A stretch of DNA of 40,224 nucleotides from Ruminococcus sp. (GCA_017456845.1 JAFTIP010000016.1:1-40224); one strand, 5' to 3'; positions 31,936-39,878 are shown, numbered from the stretch's first letter. Numbers and translations are program-made. Notes: generated from the letters alone by a model not told the origin.

Positions 31936-32511
31936 TCACGCCCTATCAGCCATAGTTCTTGCAATCTGCTCCACGGCGTTTGAGCCTGAAATCTCCTTGC
32001 CTGCTTCCTTTATTCTTGCAATTCTCACAAGGCTCAGGCTGTAGCAAAGTGCATATTCGCTTAAAACTGCCTTAGCTTTAGCTGAAATCCCTCCAAACTC
32101 AAAAATAACATAAAACGCATTTTTATACTGCCAGAGAGAATTTGACTGAAGCTTAATTTTTTCGGCTTTAATAAGCTCTACGCAGGACAAAAGCTCTTCC
32201 GCACCAAGAAATTTACACACAGGCTGCATTCTGGGCTTTTTTATTCTGTATGTTTTTCTCAGATTTTTTGAAAAATCCACAGTAATAAGTATAAGCATCC
32301 CTTCCTTGTGAGGCATTGCCTCCACAAGTACCGCTTTATTTTCTGCACTTATTCCTACCCTGTCAAGTGCAAGCTTCAGAAGGCTTTTAAGGGTTTCTTT
32401 CGTGTTCGTTTCTTTTAAGTTAAGTTTATCTATGCTTATGGCATAAGTGTCCATATCGTTTAGGCCCAAAGATATAAGCACCCTGCTTTTATCAAGCTGT
32501 TCAATGGTCAT
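31936..32511 (-). CDS. MecA-like ClpC adaptor protein
   Basis: A 191-residue protein resembling MecA/YpbH. These adaptors present substrates to ClpCP and regulate competence in Bacillus. The N-terminal half fits the family (VLISLGLNDMDTYAISIDKL, then LVEAMPHKEGMLILIT for the 'LLIEAFPSKDGG' segment), followed by a linker and a C-terminal alpha/beta domain that would bind ClpC. Slightly shorter than typical MecA (~215) and divergent, so clients may differ. ClpC is not in the window. Start follows GAAAGGA. Confidence 0.75.
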   Translation of the reverse strand: MTIEQLDKSRVLISLGLNDMDTYAISIDKLNLKETNTKETLKSLLKLALDRVGISAENKAVLVEAMPHKEGMLILITVDFSKNLRKTYRIKKPRMQPVCKFLGAEELLSCVELIKAEKIKLQSNSLWQYKNAFYVIFEFGGISAKAKAVLSEYALCYSLSLVRIARIKEAGKEISGSNAVEQIARTMADRA

Positions 32512-32639
32512 AAGGTTTCAATCCTTTCATAGAATGACGCAAGCATATCCGAATCACTCTACTCCATACTATGAAAAGTAAAGCGTGTTTGCAAGTGATT
32601 GTTTTTGGATGTAAAATAATTCTAAATCAAGAAAAGCTA

Positions 32640-32668
32640 TTGCAAAGCCACAGCAAAAATGGTATATT
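32640..32668 (+). promoter_or_regulatory. Promoter for the GH13 gene
   Basis: TTGCAA (32640-32645), 17-bp spacer, TATATT (32663-32668), 30 bp before the start codon. Confidence 0.6.
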
Positions 32669-32698
32669 GAATGTATAAATTTTAAGGAGGTTTTTCCT

Positions 32699-34246
32699 AT
32701 GCCTAATTGGCTTAAAGATGCTGTTTTTTACGAAATATATCCCCAAAGCTTTTACGATACAAACGCTGACGGTATCGGTGATCTTAAGGGTATCACCGAA
32801 AAGCTCGATTACGTTAAGGGCTTAGGCTGTAACGCAATCTGGCTCAACCCTATTTATGATTCTCCCTTTATGGATGCAGGCTATGACGTTCGAGACCACA
32901 AAAAGGTTGCCGCACGCTATGGTAACGAAGACGACCTTAAGGCACTTTTAGACAAGGCTCACAGTATGAATATGCACATCCTCCTTGACCTTGTTCCCGG
33001 TCATACTTCTGACACTCACCCTTGGTTTCAGGAGGCTAAAAAAGCTAAAAAGAGCGAATTTACCAACCGCTATATTTTCACAAACTGTGTATGGGAAGCT
33101 CCCCCTGAGTACAGACTTATGTGCGGCATCTGCGAAAGAGACGGCAACTATTTAGTTAACTACTTCTCATCTCAGCCTGCACTTAACTACGGCTTCTACG
33201 AGGTAACCCATCCTCAGTGGCAGTTACCCCATGACCATCCTTCAGCAAAAGCAAGTGCAGAGGCTCTTAAAGACGTTATGCGTCATTGGCTTGACTTTGG
33301 CGTTGACGGCTTCAGAGTAGATATGGCTGACTCTTTGGTTAAAAACGATGACGAAAAAATAGCCACCGCAGCAATCTGGAGAGACGTTAGAGAAATGATG
33401 GATAAAGACTACCCCGATGCCGCATTGGTTTCCGAGTGGTGCAATCCTCAGCGTTCCATCAAAAACGGCGGTTTCCATATGGACTTTTACCTTGACCACT
33501 ACGGCAACGGCTACTCTACACTTTTCCGCTATCTTGTAGACGGCGAAAATAAGAGCTTCTTCTGCAAAGACGGCAAGGGCGATATTTCCACCTTCCTTGA
33601 CGAGTACCTTGTAAACTACGAGCGTACAAAGGATTTGGGCTACATCTCCTTTATGACCAATAACCACGATATGCCCCGTGGCACTTTCTATATGGATGAT
33701 GACACTATAAAGCTCAGCCATGCAATGATGTTCACTATGCCCGGTGTGCCTTTCCTATACTATGGTGACGAGCTTGGTATGAGATACCAGACTGAGCTTG
33801 TAAGCAAAGAGGGCGGCTTCTCTCGTACAGGCTCACGTACTCCTATGCAGTGGGACTCAAGTGAAAACTTAGGCTTCTCACAAGCAAGTGCTGATAAGCT
33901 TTATCTGCCTGTAGACGGTAATGAAAACGCTCCTACCGTTGAGAACCAGAAAAACAAAAAGGGCAGCATTTACGAGAACGTAACAAACATTATAAAGCTC
34001 CGTCACGAAATTCCTCAGCTTGCAAACGACAGCGAGTTTGAGCTTATTTACGGCGAGAAGAACAAGTACCCCTTTGCTTACCGCAGAGGCGACTACGCAG
34101 TATTTGTTAACCCTTCAGGCAATGATGTTGAGATTTCTTTTGAAGAGAAAGAGCTTGAAAGAATTTACACCATCGGCAATGCAGAATTCGACGGCAAGAG
34201 TGCAAAAATCTCAGCTTCTTCCTTTGCAATTATCAAAACAAAATAA
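32699..34246 (+). CDS. Cytoplasmic GH13 alpha-glucosidase/alpha-amylase family enzyme
   Basis: A 515-residue glycoside hydrolase with no signal peptide, so it acts on imported oligosaccharides. The GH13 regions are intact: DLVPGHTSD (His102), GFRVDMAD (nucleophile Asp208), SEWCNP (acid/base Glu246) and NNHDMP (Asp324). A C-terminal beta domain (about 425-515) follows. The N-terminus AVFYEIYPQSFYDTNADGIG is that of oligo-1,6-glucosidase/alpha-glucosidase subfamilies; trehalose or sucrose enzymes are alternatives I cannot exclude. Start follows AAGGAGG. It stands alone, between its own promoter and terminator. Confidence 0.92.
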   Translation: MPNWLKDAVFYEIYPQSFYDTNADGIGDLKGITEKLDYVKGLGCNAIWLNPIYDSPFMDAGYDVRDHKKVAARYGNEDDLKALLDKAHSMNMHILLDLVPGHTSDTHPWFQEAKKAKKSEFTNRYIFTNCVWEAPPEYRLMCGICERDGNYLVNYFSSQPALNYGFYEVTHPQWQLPHDHPSAKASAEALKDVMRHWLDFGVDGFRVDMADSLVKNDDEKIATAAIWRDVREMMDKDYPDAALVSEWCNPQRSIKNGGFHMDFYLDHYGNGYSTLFRYLVDGENKSFFCKDGKGDISTFLDEYLVNYERTKDLGYISFMTNNHDMPRGTFYMDDDTIKLSHAMMFTMPGVPFLYYGDELGMRYQTELVSKEGGFSRTGSRTPMQWDSSENLGFSQASADKLYLPVDGNENAPTVENQKNKKGSIYENVTNIIKLRHEIPQLANDSEFELIYGEKNKYPFAYRRGDYAVFVNPSGNDVEISFEEKELERIYTIGNAEFDGKSAKISASSFAIIKTK

Positions 34247-34258
34247 TCAGTAATGTTT

Positions 34259-34290
34259 AGCACCTCTTACAAAAGTAAGGGGTGCTTTTT
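34259..34290 (+). terminator. Terminator of the GH13 gene
   Basis: AGCACCTCTTAC / GTAAGGGGTGCT, 12-bp stem with one G-U pair and AAAA loop, followed by TTTTT. Confidence 0.85.
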
Positions 34291-34358
34291 GTTTACCTTT
34301 AATTATGGTAAAAAACTCTCTTCTATGGTAAAATTTAAAATATAAAGGAGGCGTTTTT

Positions 34359-36584
34359 ATGAAAAAAACAAAACGCGTTTTAAGCATTATTTTAACTCTT
34401 GCCACGCTGGTATCCGTACTTTCAATCGGTATAGTTTCAGCAAAGGCAAATAACTACGAATACGCAATGTTTCCTATGACTACCCTTAATGTTACGCAGG
34501 GTGTAGGCGGAAGCTACAGCCACGCCGGTACTCTTGCCATTGACATTGCCGGTAAGGACGGTGGTATTGAATCTGCCTATGCTCCCTTTACCGGCACCAT
34601 CAGGCAGATTTACAAAGGCTACCATGTATGGCTTGAAAGCTCCAACCCTGTAATCTGGGCAGACGGCACCATTGATTATATGACAATTCTTGTTGTACAC
34701 GACAACGACACCTCTGACCTTTATAAGGGCAAAGTAATTAAACAGGGCGAACGCTTCTTTGAGGAAGGCACCGCCGGCAGAGCAGACGGCAACCACATTC
34801 ACCTTGAGGTTTCTAAAGGTAAAATGACGGGCAGCGGCTGGCACGAAAACCAGTACGGAACATGGACGGTAAACAATCCTGTTAACCCCTTTGACGCTCT
34901 GTTTCTTTCCGACACAACCATAGTCAAAAACACCAAAGGCTACAACTGGCGTTATGTAAGTCAGTCGGTAGTTAATCCGTTTTACGGCAAAACCCCCGAA
35001 AACTTAGGAAATGATTTTTACGCACATTTCAACAACATAGGCACCTACAAATATGTTGTTAATAACAATCAGAACACAGAAACCGCAGGTGCAGTTAATG
35101 TTCAGGGTATGTCTCATTACTGGCATTTTGTAAGGCAATCTGACGGCTCCTACGTTATTTACAGCGTCACCGACGGCAACGCCCTTGACGTTTCAGGCGC
35201 AGGAACTACAGACGGCACCAATGTAGGTACATATCCTTACTGGGAACACGATGCACAGAAGTGGTTTATCTACAAAATTGCTGATAACCAATACGCATTT
35301 AAGCCAAAGCTTTGCAACCTTGCCCTTAACGTTTCAAACTCAAACGTTAACATCTATACCTACTCGGGCACATCGGCTCAGCTTTTTGAAATTACCACTA
35401 TTCCCTCTGTAACCTCTGCTGAAATAAAAGCTACAGCAGGCGATTATAAAACCCATACAAAATTTGAATTCATTACTGACTCACCTGCTTATGATTACAC
35501 CTTAGAGATTTACTCAGGCACTAAAGGTAACGTAAGCCTTTACAAAACAATCTCCCAAATTACTGATGAGATTTACTATTGTGAGCTTCCTGCAGGCTAC
35601 TACGAAACAACTGTTACAGCCTCCAACGGCTACAGTAGTGCCAAAAGCAAAACCGTAGCCTTTAAAGTAGCAGGTGCCCCCGTAGAAAATGCCGACGGCT
35701 GGACATACTCCGAAAAGCTTTACAATGACGTTACAAGCGACAAGTACGAAATTCAGTACAAAAACACCTATGACGTTGTAGCCTCAGTTGCTCCCGACGA
35801 AAGCTATGTAAAGGGCGAGTTTGTAAAAACCGATTACGTAAACTCAGGCGAACCATACTGGTCAACCATTGAACTTCCCACCTCTGATACTTTAGCCCTT
35901 GTTACCTACTATTACTACCACTACTGCGGCGGCAGCACAGGCAACAATGCAAACTTTGCCGCCACAGGCTCTTACGTTCACTACGACAGTATTTCTGCCG
36001 ATAAAGTAAATGTTTACGCTTCTAAAACCGACTACGATGACAGTCGCTACACCTACTACCATCTTAAGTACAAAGACGGCTCAGATGCTTACTGCAACTC
36101 AAACACAACCTGCGACGGCTCAAACGGCACCCACGGCAACCGGAGTTGCTACTGGTACAAAAATTCTCAATATCAGCCTAAAGCTGCCACCGACCTTTAC
36201 CGCTTTACGAAAGTAAGCGACTGGCAATCACAAAAGGACGATAACGCCACTGAGGTAAGCTACCGTTATAAGCTTAAGGAAGCCCCCACAACACCTACAG
36301 AACCTCAAAACCCAACTGTTCCTGCAACTTCCACAACCCCTGCGGAAACAACCGTTCCTACCACTCCCCCTGTAACTGAGCCTGATAGCAACCTGTTTAT
36401 GCGCGGCGATGTAAACAATGATGGCAAGCTAAATATCCGCGACGCCACATTAATTCAGAAGTACATTGCAAAAATGGTTACAGCCAGTGACATTAACCTT
36501 CTTGCTGCAGATTTTAACTTAGACTCAAGAATAAACATCAAGGACGCTACAAACATTCAGAAAACCATTGCAGGTATAATTTAA
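34359..36584 (+). CDS. Secreted M23-like peptidase with lectin-like region and C-terminal dockerin
   Basis: A 741-residue exported protein. Signal peptide 1-30, then an M23/LytM-type domain (about 38-185) with GGSYSHAGTLAID (His55, Asp62) and NHIHLEV (His146, His148), the expected zinc set. A ricin-B-like region follows (about 245-345: YVIYSVTDGNALDVSGAGTT, then DAQKWFIY), then a fibronectin-like segment and a Tyr-rich domain (450-650). A Thr/Pro linker leads to a type I dockerin (~680-741: GDVNNDGKLNIRDATLIQKY and ADFNLDSRINIKDATNIQK). Probably a wall or glycopeptide hydrolase displayed on a cohesin. Start after AAAGGAGGCG. Confidence 0.85.
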   Translation: MKKTKRVLSIILTLATLVSVLSIGIVSAKANNYEYAMFPMTTLNVTQGVGGSYSHAGTLAIDIAGKDGGIESAYAPFTGTIRQIYKGYHVWLESSNPVIWADGTIDYMTILVVHDNDTSDLYKGKVIKQGERFFEEGTAGRADGNHIHLEVSKGKMTGSGWHENQYGTWTVNNPVNPFDALFLSDTTIVKNTKGYNWRYVSQSVVNPFYGKTPENLGNDFYAHFNNIGTYKYVVNNNQNTETAGAVNVQGMSHYWHFVRQSDGSYVIYSVTDGNALDVSGAGTTDGTNVGTYPYWEHDAQKWFIYKIADNQYAFKPKLCNLALNVSNSNVNIYTYSGTSAQLFEITTIPSVTSAEIKATAGDYKTHTKFEFITDSPAYDYTLEIYSGTKGNVSLYKTISQITDEIYYCELPAGYYETTVTASNGYSSAKSKTVAFKVAGAPVENADGWTYSEKLYNDVTSDKYEIQYKNTYDVVASVAPDESYVKGEFVKTDYVNSGEPYWSTIELPTSDTLALVTYYYYHYCGGSTGNNANFAATGSYVHYDSISADKVNVYASKTDYDDSRYTYYHLKYKDGSDAYCNSNTTCDGSNGTHGNRSCYWYKNSQYQPKAATDLYRFTKVSDWQSQKDDNATEVSYRYKLKEAPTTPTEPQNPTVPATSTTPAETTVPTTPPVTEPDSNLFMRGDVNNDGKLNIRDATLIQKYIAKMVTASDINLLAADFNLDSRINIKDATNIQKTIAGII

Positions 36585-36599
36585 CCCTATAAAAACACC

Positions 36600-36634
36600 A
36601 ATCCCCGACAGTTTTGTGCTGTCGGGGATTTTAC
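36600..36634. terminator. Bidirectional terminator
   Basis: AATCCCCGACAG / CTGTCGGGGATT, perfect 12-bp stem with a 7-nt loop followed by TTTT. It lies between convergent genes. Confidence 0.9.
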
Positions 36635-36642
36635 TTGATATT

Positions 36643-37578
36643 TTATACAGTTGCCAAAACTTTTTCCTTAACTTTAGGGACAATAATTCTTACCGCTGCG
36701 GGAAGAATCCTGACGGTGGGATTTTTAAGTGAGATTATCTCGCCGTCAAAACCTATATCAATATTATCGTCGCTTTCAAAGGTTATGCTCTCGCACTTGG
36801 TATGCTTTACAAAAGGAAACTTTGGATTATCAATATGTTCACCTCTTGAATATGTGCCCACCAGAAAAATAAACCTTAAAAGAGAAATTGTTTTTATATG
36901 CATAAACTCTATTTTGCCGTCGGCAAACTCAGCTAAAGGAGTGGCCTTGATTCCGCCTCCGTAATACTTTCCGTTACCTGCCACCGCAAGCAGGGTTTTA
37001 ACGTCATTGCTTACATATTCCTTACCGTCAGCAATCATTCTGTAATTATGCTTACGCTTAGTAAAAAGGCAATAAACGATGGATATTTTATAGGCAAGAC
37101 TTCCCGAAACCAAAGGAATCCTTTTAAACTTGTCCACGTTCTTGGCAACAGCCGCGTCAAAACCTACAGACATATTATTCATTGAATATCTGCCGTTACA
37201 CTCCATAACATCAATAGCCATATCCTCGCCATTCATCATGGCTTCCATATCAATAAAGTCATCTTTTGTATTATGCTCAAAAGAGCGTACAAAATCGTTG
37301 CCTGAGCCCATGGGAACCACACCCAAAGCACAATTTTCAAAACCTATTACGCCTCTTAATACCTCGTTTGCTGTGCCGTCACCGCCACAGGCATAAACTC
37401 TTACAAAATCCTCTGCCTCTCTAAGATGCTTTTTTACTATTTCAGTTGCATCCCCCGGCATTTTTGTAATTTTCACAGTAATCTTATCTTTGGTTTTAAT
37501 ACTATTTATTCTCTCAATAAGCTCACGGCTTTTGTCTGTCTTTCCTGCCGCAGGATTTATTATAAACAAATGCTCCAT
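36643..37578 (-). CDS. Diacylglycerol kinase family lipid kinase (DgkB/YegS type)
   Basis: A 311-residue soluble lipid kinase. The catalytic GGDGTANEVLRG (65-76) and the nucleotide-binding PMGSGNDF (89-96) are intact, with the C-terminal beta domain ending FDGEIISLKNPTVRILPAAV. DgkB recycles diacylglycerol to phosphatidic acid; related enzymes phosphorylate other lipids. Its ATG follows the TAA of maf with no gap, and its GGGGGAG site lies within maf, so translation is coupled. Confidence 0.9.
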   Translation of the reverse strand: MEHLFIINPAAGKTDKSRELIERINSIKTKDKITVKITKMPGDATEIVKKHLREAEDFVRVYACGGDGTANEVLRGVIGFENCALGVVPMGSGNDFVRSFEHNTKDDFIDMEAMMNGEDMAIDVMECNGRYSMNNMSVGFDAAVAKNVDKFKRIPLVSGSLAYKISIVYCLFTKRKHNYRMIADGKEYVSNDVKTLLAVAGNGKYYGGGIKATPLAEFADGKIEFMHIKTISLLRFIFLVGTYSRGEHIDNPKFPFVKHTKCESITFESDDNIDIGFDGEIISLKNPTVRILPAAVRIIVPKVKEKVLATV

Positions 37579-38145
37579 TTAAAACTCCCCCTCAACAAAA
37601 GCCGCAATCTGACGGTTAAGCTCAGCCACAGGCAAACCTACAACGTTAAAATAATCGCCCTTAATACCCTTAACAAAAAGACACGCCTTGCCCTGAATGC
37701 CGTAACCGCCTGCTTTGTCATAAGGCTCCGGAGTATTAATATAACTTTCGATTTCCTCTTCGCTTAAATTAAAAAACTCAACCTCGGTAACGTTTGAAAA
37801 ACCCACACTTTTTCCCTTATAGAAAAGCGCACAGCCTGTAACAACCTGGTGCACCTTACCGCTTAAAGCGCTAATCATCCTGCGTGCGTCAGCCTTATCC
37901 TTGGGCTTACCTAAAATTTCTTCGTCCAGAATAACACCTGTATCGCACCCGATCACAATATCATCAGGAAATTCTTCAGCCACCGCCTGAGCCTTTTGCG
38001 TAGCAAGGCACAGCGGAACATCACAAACGGCAATATCCTCGGGGATGATTTCTTCAACCCCCGAGGGTGCACAAATTACATTATCAGAAATAAGAGCTAT
38101 AAGCTCTTGTCGGCGAGGAGATGCCGATGCCAAGATAAGTCTCAC
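37579..38145 (-). CDS. maf: Maf-family nucleoside triphosphate pyrophosphatase
   Basis: A 188-residue enzyme hydrolysing non-canonical or dTTP/UTP-type nucleotides to monophosphates; linked to septum control in Bacillus. The signature LASASPRRQELI at the N-terminus, IGCDTGVILDEEILGKPKD, the GKVHQVVTGCALF segment and GGYGIQG near the end are present. GTG start after GAAAGGAAAG. It lies between the 35-codon gene and the lipid kinase gene in one operon. Confidence 0.95.
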   Translation of the reverse strand: MRLILASASPRRQELIALISDNVICAPSGVEEIIPEDIAVCDVPLCLATQKAQAVAEEFPDDIVIGCDTGVILDEEILGKPKDKADARRMISALSGKVHQVVTGCALFYKGKSVGFSNVTEVEFFNLSEEEIESYINTPEPYDKAGGYGIQGKACLFVKGIKGDYFNVVGLPVAELNRQIAAFVEGEF

Positions 38146-38158
38146 GTAAACTTTCCTT

Positions 38159-38266
38159 TCAGCGTTTAGTTCTCCTTCTGCTCTTGGTGTAAGGGGTTTT
38201 TATAAGCAAGCTTACAATGTACCCTAAAGCGTAAAGAGTAAAAATAAAAATACAAAAATTAAGCAT
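38159..38266 (-). CDS. Small membrane peptide, 35 residues, upstream of maf
   Basis: Reads MLNFCIFIFTLYALGYIVSL..., one hydrophobic segment (2-22) and then a basic tail (KTPYTKSRRRTKR). AAGGAGG lies 9 nt before the ATG. The stop is 13 nt before the maf GTG and overlaps the approach to the maf ribosome site, so it would be translated with maf. Typical of single-span peptides with positive-inside topology. No known family recognised. Confidence 0.65.
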   Translation of the reverse strand: MLNFCIFIFTLYALGYIVSLLIKTPYTKSRRRTKR

Positions 38267-38350
38267 ATTCTGCGTCCTCCTTTATTATGATACTTTCATT
38301 ATAAAGAAGGACCTGTCCAAAAATCCGTACAGTGGGTAAGCCACAGGTTA

Positions 38351-38430
38351 GCCACCCGAGGGCATAACCGCCGTTGGGTAGGTCACCTTTAGAGGCAACC
38401 TTACATTAACGGCGGGTTGAACAAAATTAG
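38351..38430 (+). repeat. Degenerate palindromic repeat, family 2, copy 2
   Basis: Starts GCCACCCGAGGGCATAACCG and ends AACGGCGGGTTGAACAAAAT. Inverted repeat CCGCCGTT (38368-38375) / AACGGCGG (38408-38415), with a nested symmetric hairpin GGTcaCCT...AGGcaACC inside the loop. The best-preserved copy. Confidence 0.6.
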
Positions 38431-38444
38431 TATAATCATTTTTT

Positions 38445-38520
38445 GTAGGGGCGATTATTAATTGCCCGCTATACTTTGCGATAATATGAAATCTTTCGGG
38501 CGGATAGTATCAGCCCCTAC
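38445..38520 (+). repeat. GTAGGGGCG palindromic repeat, copy D
   Basis: 76 bp, GTAGGGGCGATTATTAATTG ... AGTATCAGCCCCTAC, with ATAATATGAAA in the middle. It lies 14 bp after a family 2 repeat and just past the WYL gene stop. Confidence 0.85.
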
Positions 38521-38526
38521 GAAGTT

Positions 38527-39531
38527 CTACTCATAAACTTCTCTCGCGTTATCGATATAATTCTTATACTGCTCTACCGCACTTTTGGGCGAGATAATTT
38601 TAGCCTCGTCCCCCAAAGCGAACAGCCAGCCGTAAAACTGAGGGCTAAGCACAACCTTTGCCGAAAACACAAAGCTGTCATCACCATCAGATGTAACAAA
38701 AACATCCTTGCCGAATCTGTCGGCAACCACACCAACAAGGTGGTTTTTCACCTTGATTTTAACATCGGTCATTTCACCGCCGAACATTCCAAAAACGCTT
38801 TTAGAGTAAACCGCCATATCAAAGCCTTTAAAGGCAGACTTACCTTCACATTTTTCGTCAGTAAGCTTTACCTTTTCCATTTTGTCAACGCGGTAGTGGC
38901 GGATGCTCTGACTTTGGGAGTCAAAAGCAATAAGATAATAATTTTCGTCGTCCCATGCAAGGGTAAAGGGCGACACCTTATAGGTGCTTCCGTCGTGCCT
39001 TGCACGCTTAACGATTTTCTCACCTTTATCAGAGCTTAGCACCCATTCATAGTAGCTGAACGTAATTTGCCTGTTATCAGAAATTGCCTGATGGATAGTA
39101 TCCACGGCATAGTAGATTTTTTCGTTCGGGGTTTTAACTCTGTTTGAAACGTAAACCTGCCTCTGAAGTTTCGAGGCGTCATAGTGCGAAGCAAGCGAGC
39201 CTACCTTTTTAATAAGCTCGCGGGACTTTTTTTCCGTAATAAACTTTGAGCTTTGCACAGCATCCACCAAAAGCTTAAGCTCAGGCAGCTCAAAGTCTCT
39301 GCTGCCTATGTAATATCTTGTTGTTTTATCTCGGGTAGAACAAATATCACAGCCGTAGTTTTCGAGCATTCTTAAATCGTCATAAATGCTCTTACGCTCG
39401 GCAGAAATCCCAAAGCTCTCCAGCTTTTCAATAATTTCGTTTGTAGTAAGCCCATGGCTTTCGTCGGTATGCTTCATAAGTATATCCTTAAGCACTAAAA
39501 GCTTAAGCTTCTGGTTAGGCCCCTTAGCCAT
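38527..39531 (-). CDS. WYL-domain transcriptional regulator
   Basis: A 334-residue regulator. An N-terminal winged helix (about 5-70: TNEIIEKLESFGISAERKSI, then YDDLRMLENYG) binds DNA. The WYL domain (about 140-225: ITFSYYEWVL, then SPFTLAWDDENYYLIAFDSQ) and a C-terminal WCX extension probably sense a nucleotide or nucleic-acid ligand. The ATG at 39531 is chosen because GGGGTGA lies just before it and the family begins here; the frame stays open to 39732 but upstream codons are not supported. It has a good promoter. A possible operator lies in the divergent region. Confidence 0.9.
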   Translation of the reverse strand: MAKGPNQKLKLLVLKDILMKHTDESHGLTTNEIIEKLESFGISAERKSIYDDLRMLENYGCDICSTRDKTTRYYIGSRDFELPELKLLVDAVQSSKFITEKKSRELIKKVGSLASHYDASKLQRQVYVSNRVKTPNEKIYYAVDTIHQAISDNRQITFSYYEWVLSSDKGEKIVKRARHDGSTYKVSPFTLAWDDENYYLIAFDSQSQSIRHYRVDKMEKVKLTDEKCEGKSAFKGFDMAVYSKSVFGMFGGEMTDVKIKVKNHLVGVVADRFGKDVFVTSDGDDSFVFSAKVVLSPQFYGWLFALGDEAKIISPKSAVEQYKNYIDNAREVYE

Positions 39532-39554
39532 AAAATCACCCCGCATATATATTA

Positions 39555-39583
39555 AGTATACCAATTTAAACTTCTCTTTGCAA
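39555..39583 (-). promoter_or_regulatory. Promoter for the WYL regulator
   Basis: Minus strand TTGCAA (39583-39578), 17-bp spacer, TATACT (39560-39555), 23 bp before the start. Confidence 0.65.
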
Positions 39584-39618
39584 CAATATGAGCCATATAG
39601 ATTTTTGGCATTTTTATT

Positions 39619-39650
39619 TTGTAACAATACACCAACAAGCTGTGTTACAA
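39619..39650. promoter_or_regulatory. Inverted repeat, possible operator
   Basis: TTGTAACA (39619-39626) and TGTTACAA (39643-39650), perfect 8-bp arms 16 bp apart, located between the divergent promoters. Could bind the WYL regulator. Confidence 0.4.
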
Positions 39651-39653
39651 TTA

Positions 39654-39683
39654 TTGCTAAACCAACAAAAATCCTTGTAAAAT
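39654..39683 (+). promoter_or_regulatory. Plus-strand promoter ahead of the 6-codon ORF
   Basis: TTGCTA (39654-39659), 18-bp spacer, TAAAAT (39678-39683). Confidence 0.4.
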
Positions 39684-39705
39684 ACACAAAAACAAGGAGT
39701 TTAAT

Positions 39706-39726
39706 ATGTTCGGTATGACCATATAA
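39706..39726 (+). CDS. Possible 6-codon leader ORF
   Basis: ATG TTC GGT ATG ACC ATA TAA (MFGMTI), 7 nt after AAGGAG. It ends where a terminator-like hairpin begins. The only support is ribosome site, position and the adjoining promoter and hairpin. Confidence 0.3.
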   Translation: MFGMTI

Positions 39727-39749
39727 CCGCATTAATACTCGGTTTTTTT
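39725..39749 (+). terminator. Weak terminator after the 6-codon ORF
   Basis: AACCG / CGGTT, 5-bp stem with a 10-nt loop followed by a run of T to 39749. Its left arm could alternatively pair with CGGT at 39711-39714. Confidence 0.4.
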
Positions 39750-39779
39750 ATCGTAAAAGTAGAAAATCGCCTAACACCT

Positions 39780-39808
39780 TTGACAACGAAAATTCAGATA
39801 TATATAAT
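39780..39808 (+). promoter_or_regulatory. Perfect consensus promoter for the DUF6465 gene
   Basis: TTGACA (39780-39785), 17-bp spacer, TATAAT (39803-39808). Transcription would start near 39815, directly before a 5-bp hairpin AGAGG/CCTCT (39816-39831) that would cap the 5' end of the mRNA. Confidence 0.85.
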
Positions 39809-39878
39809 ACCCTATAGAGGAAAAAACCTCTTTAAGATATATACGCGAATTACCTAAATTTAGAAAGGATATTTTATT

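Larger units (their letters stand above)
39532..39878. other. 347-bp divergent regulatory stretch
   Basis: Contains the WYL promoter (minus), an inverted repeat (39619-39650), a plus-strand promoter, a 6-codon ORF with its own ribosome site, a weak terminator, a second perfect promoter and a 5' hairpin before the DUF6465 gene. Confidence 0.6.

Noticed and set aside
32525-32578. Inverted repeat TTTCATAG / CTATGAAA upstream of the mecA-like gene
   Set aside because: Only 8-bp arms nearly 40 bp apart with no promoter or T-run association; not enough to call an operator.
33242-33721. Open frame antisense to the GH13 gene (159 codons)
   Set aside because: Lies wholly inside a well-supported gene and has a composition typical of a reverse-frame artefact.
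34437-34844. Open frame antisense to the M23-dockerin gene
   Set aside because: The plus-strand gene has signal peptide, catalytic motifs and ribosome site; the antisense frame has none.
14334-36584. A cellulosome gene cluster
   Set aside because: Only two dockerin proteins, 19 kb apart, and no cohesin, scaffoldin or polysaccharide-degrading dockerin enzyme in the window.
39532-39732. N-terminal extension of the WYL regulator (open frame to 39732)
   Set aside because: No ribosome site for upstream starts; the promoter and GGGGTGA site place the start at 39531, and the family begins there.
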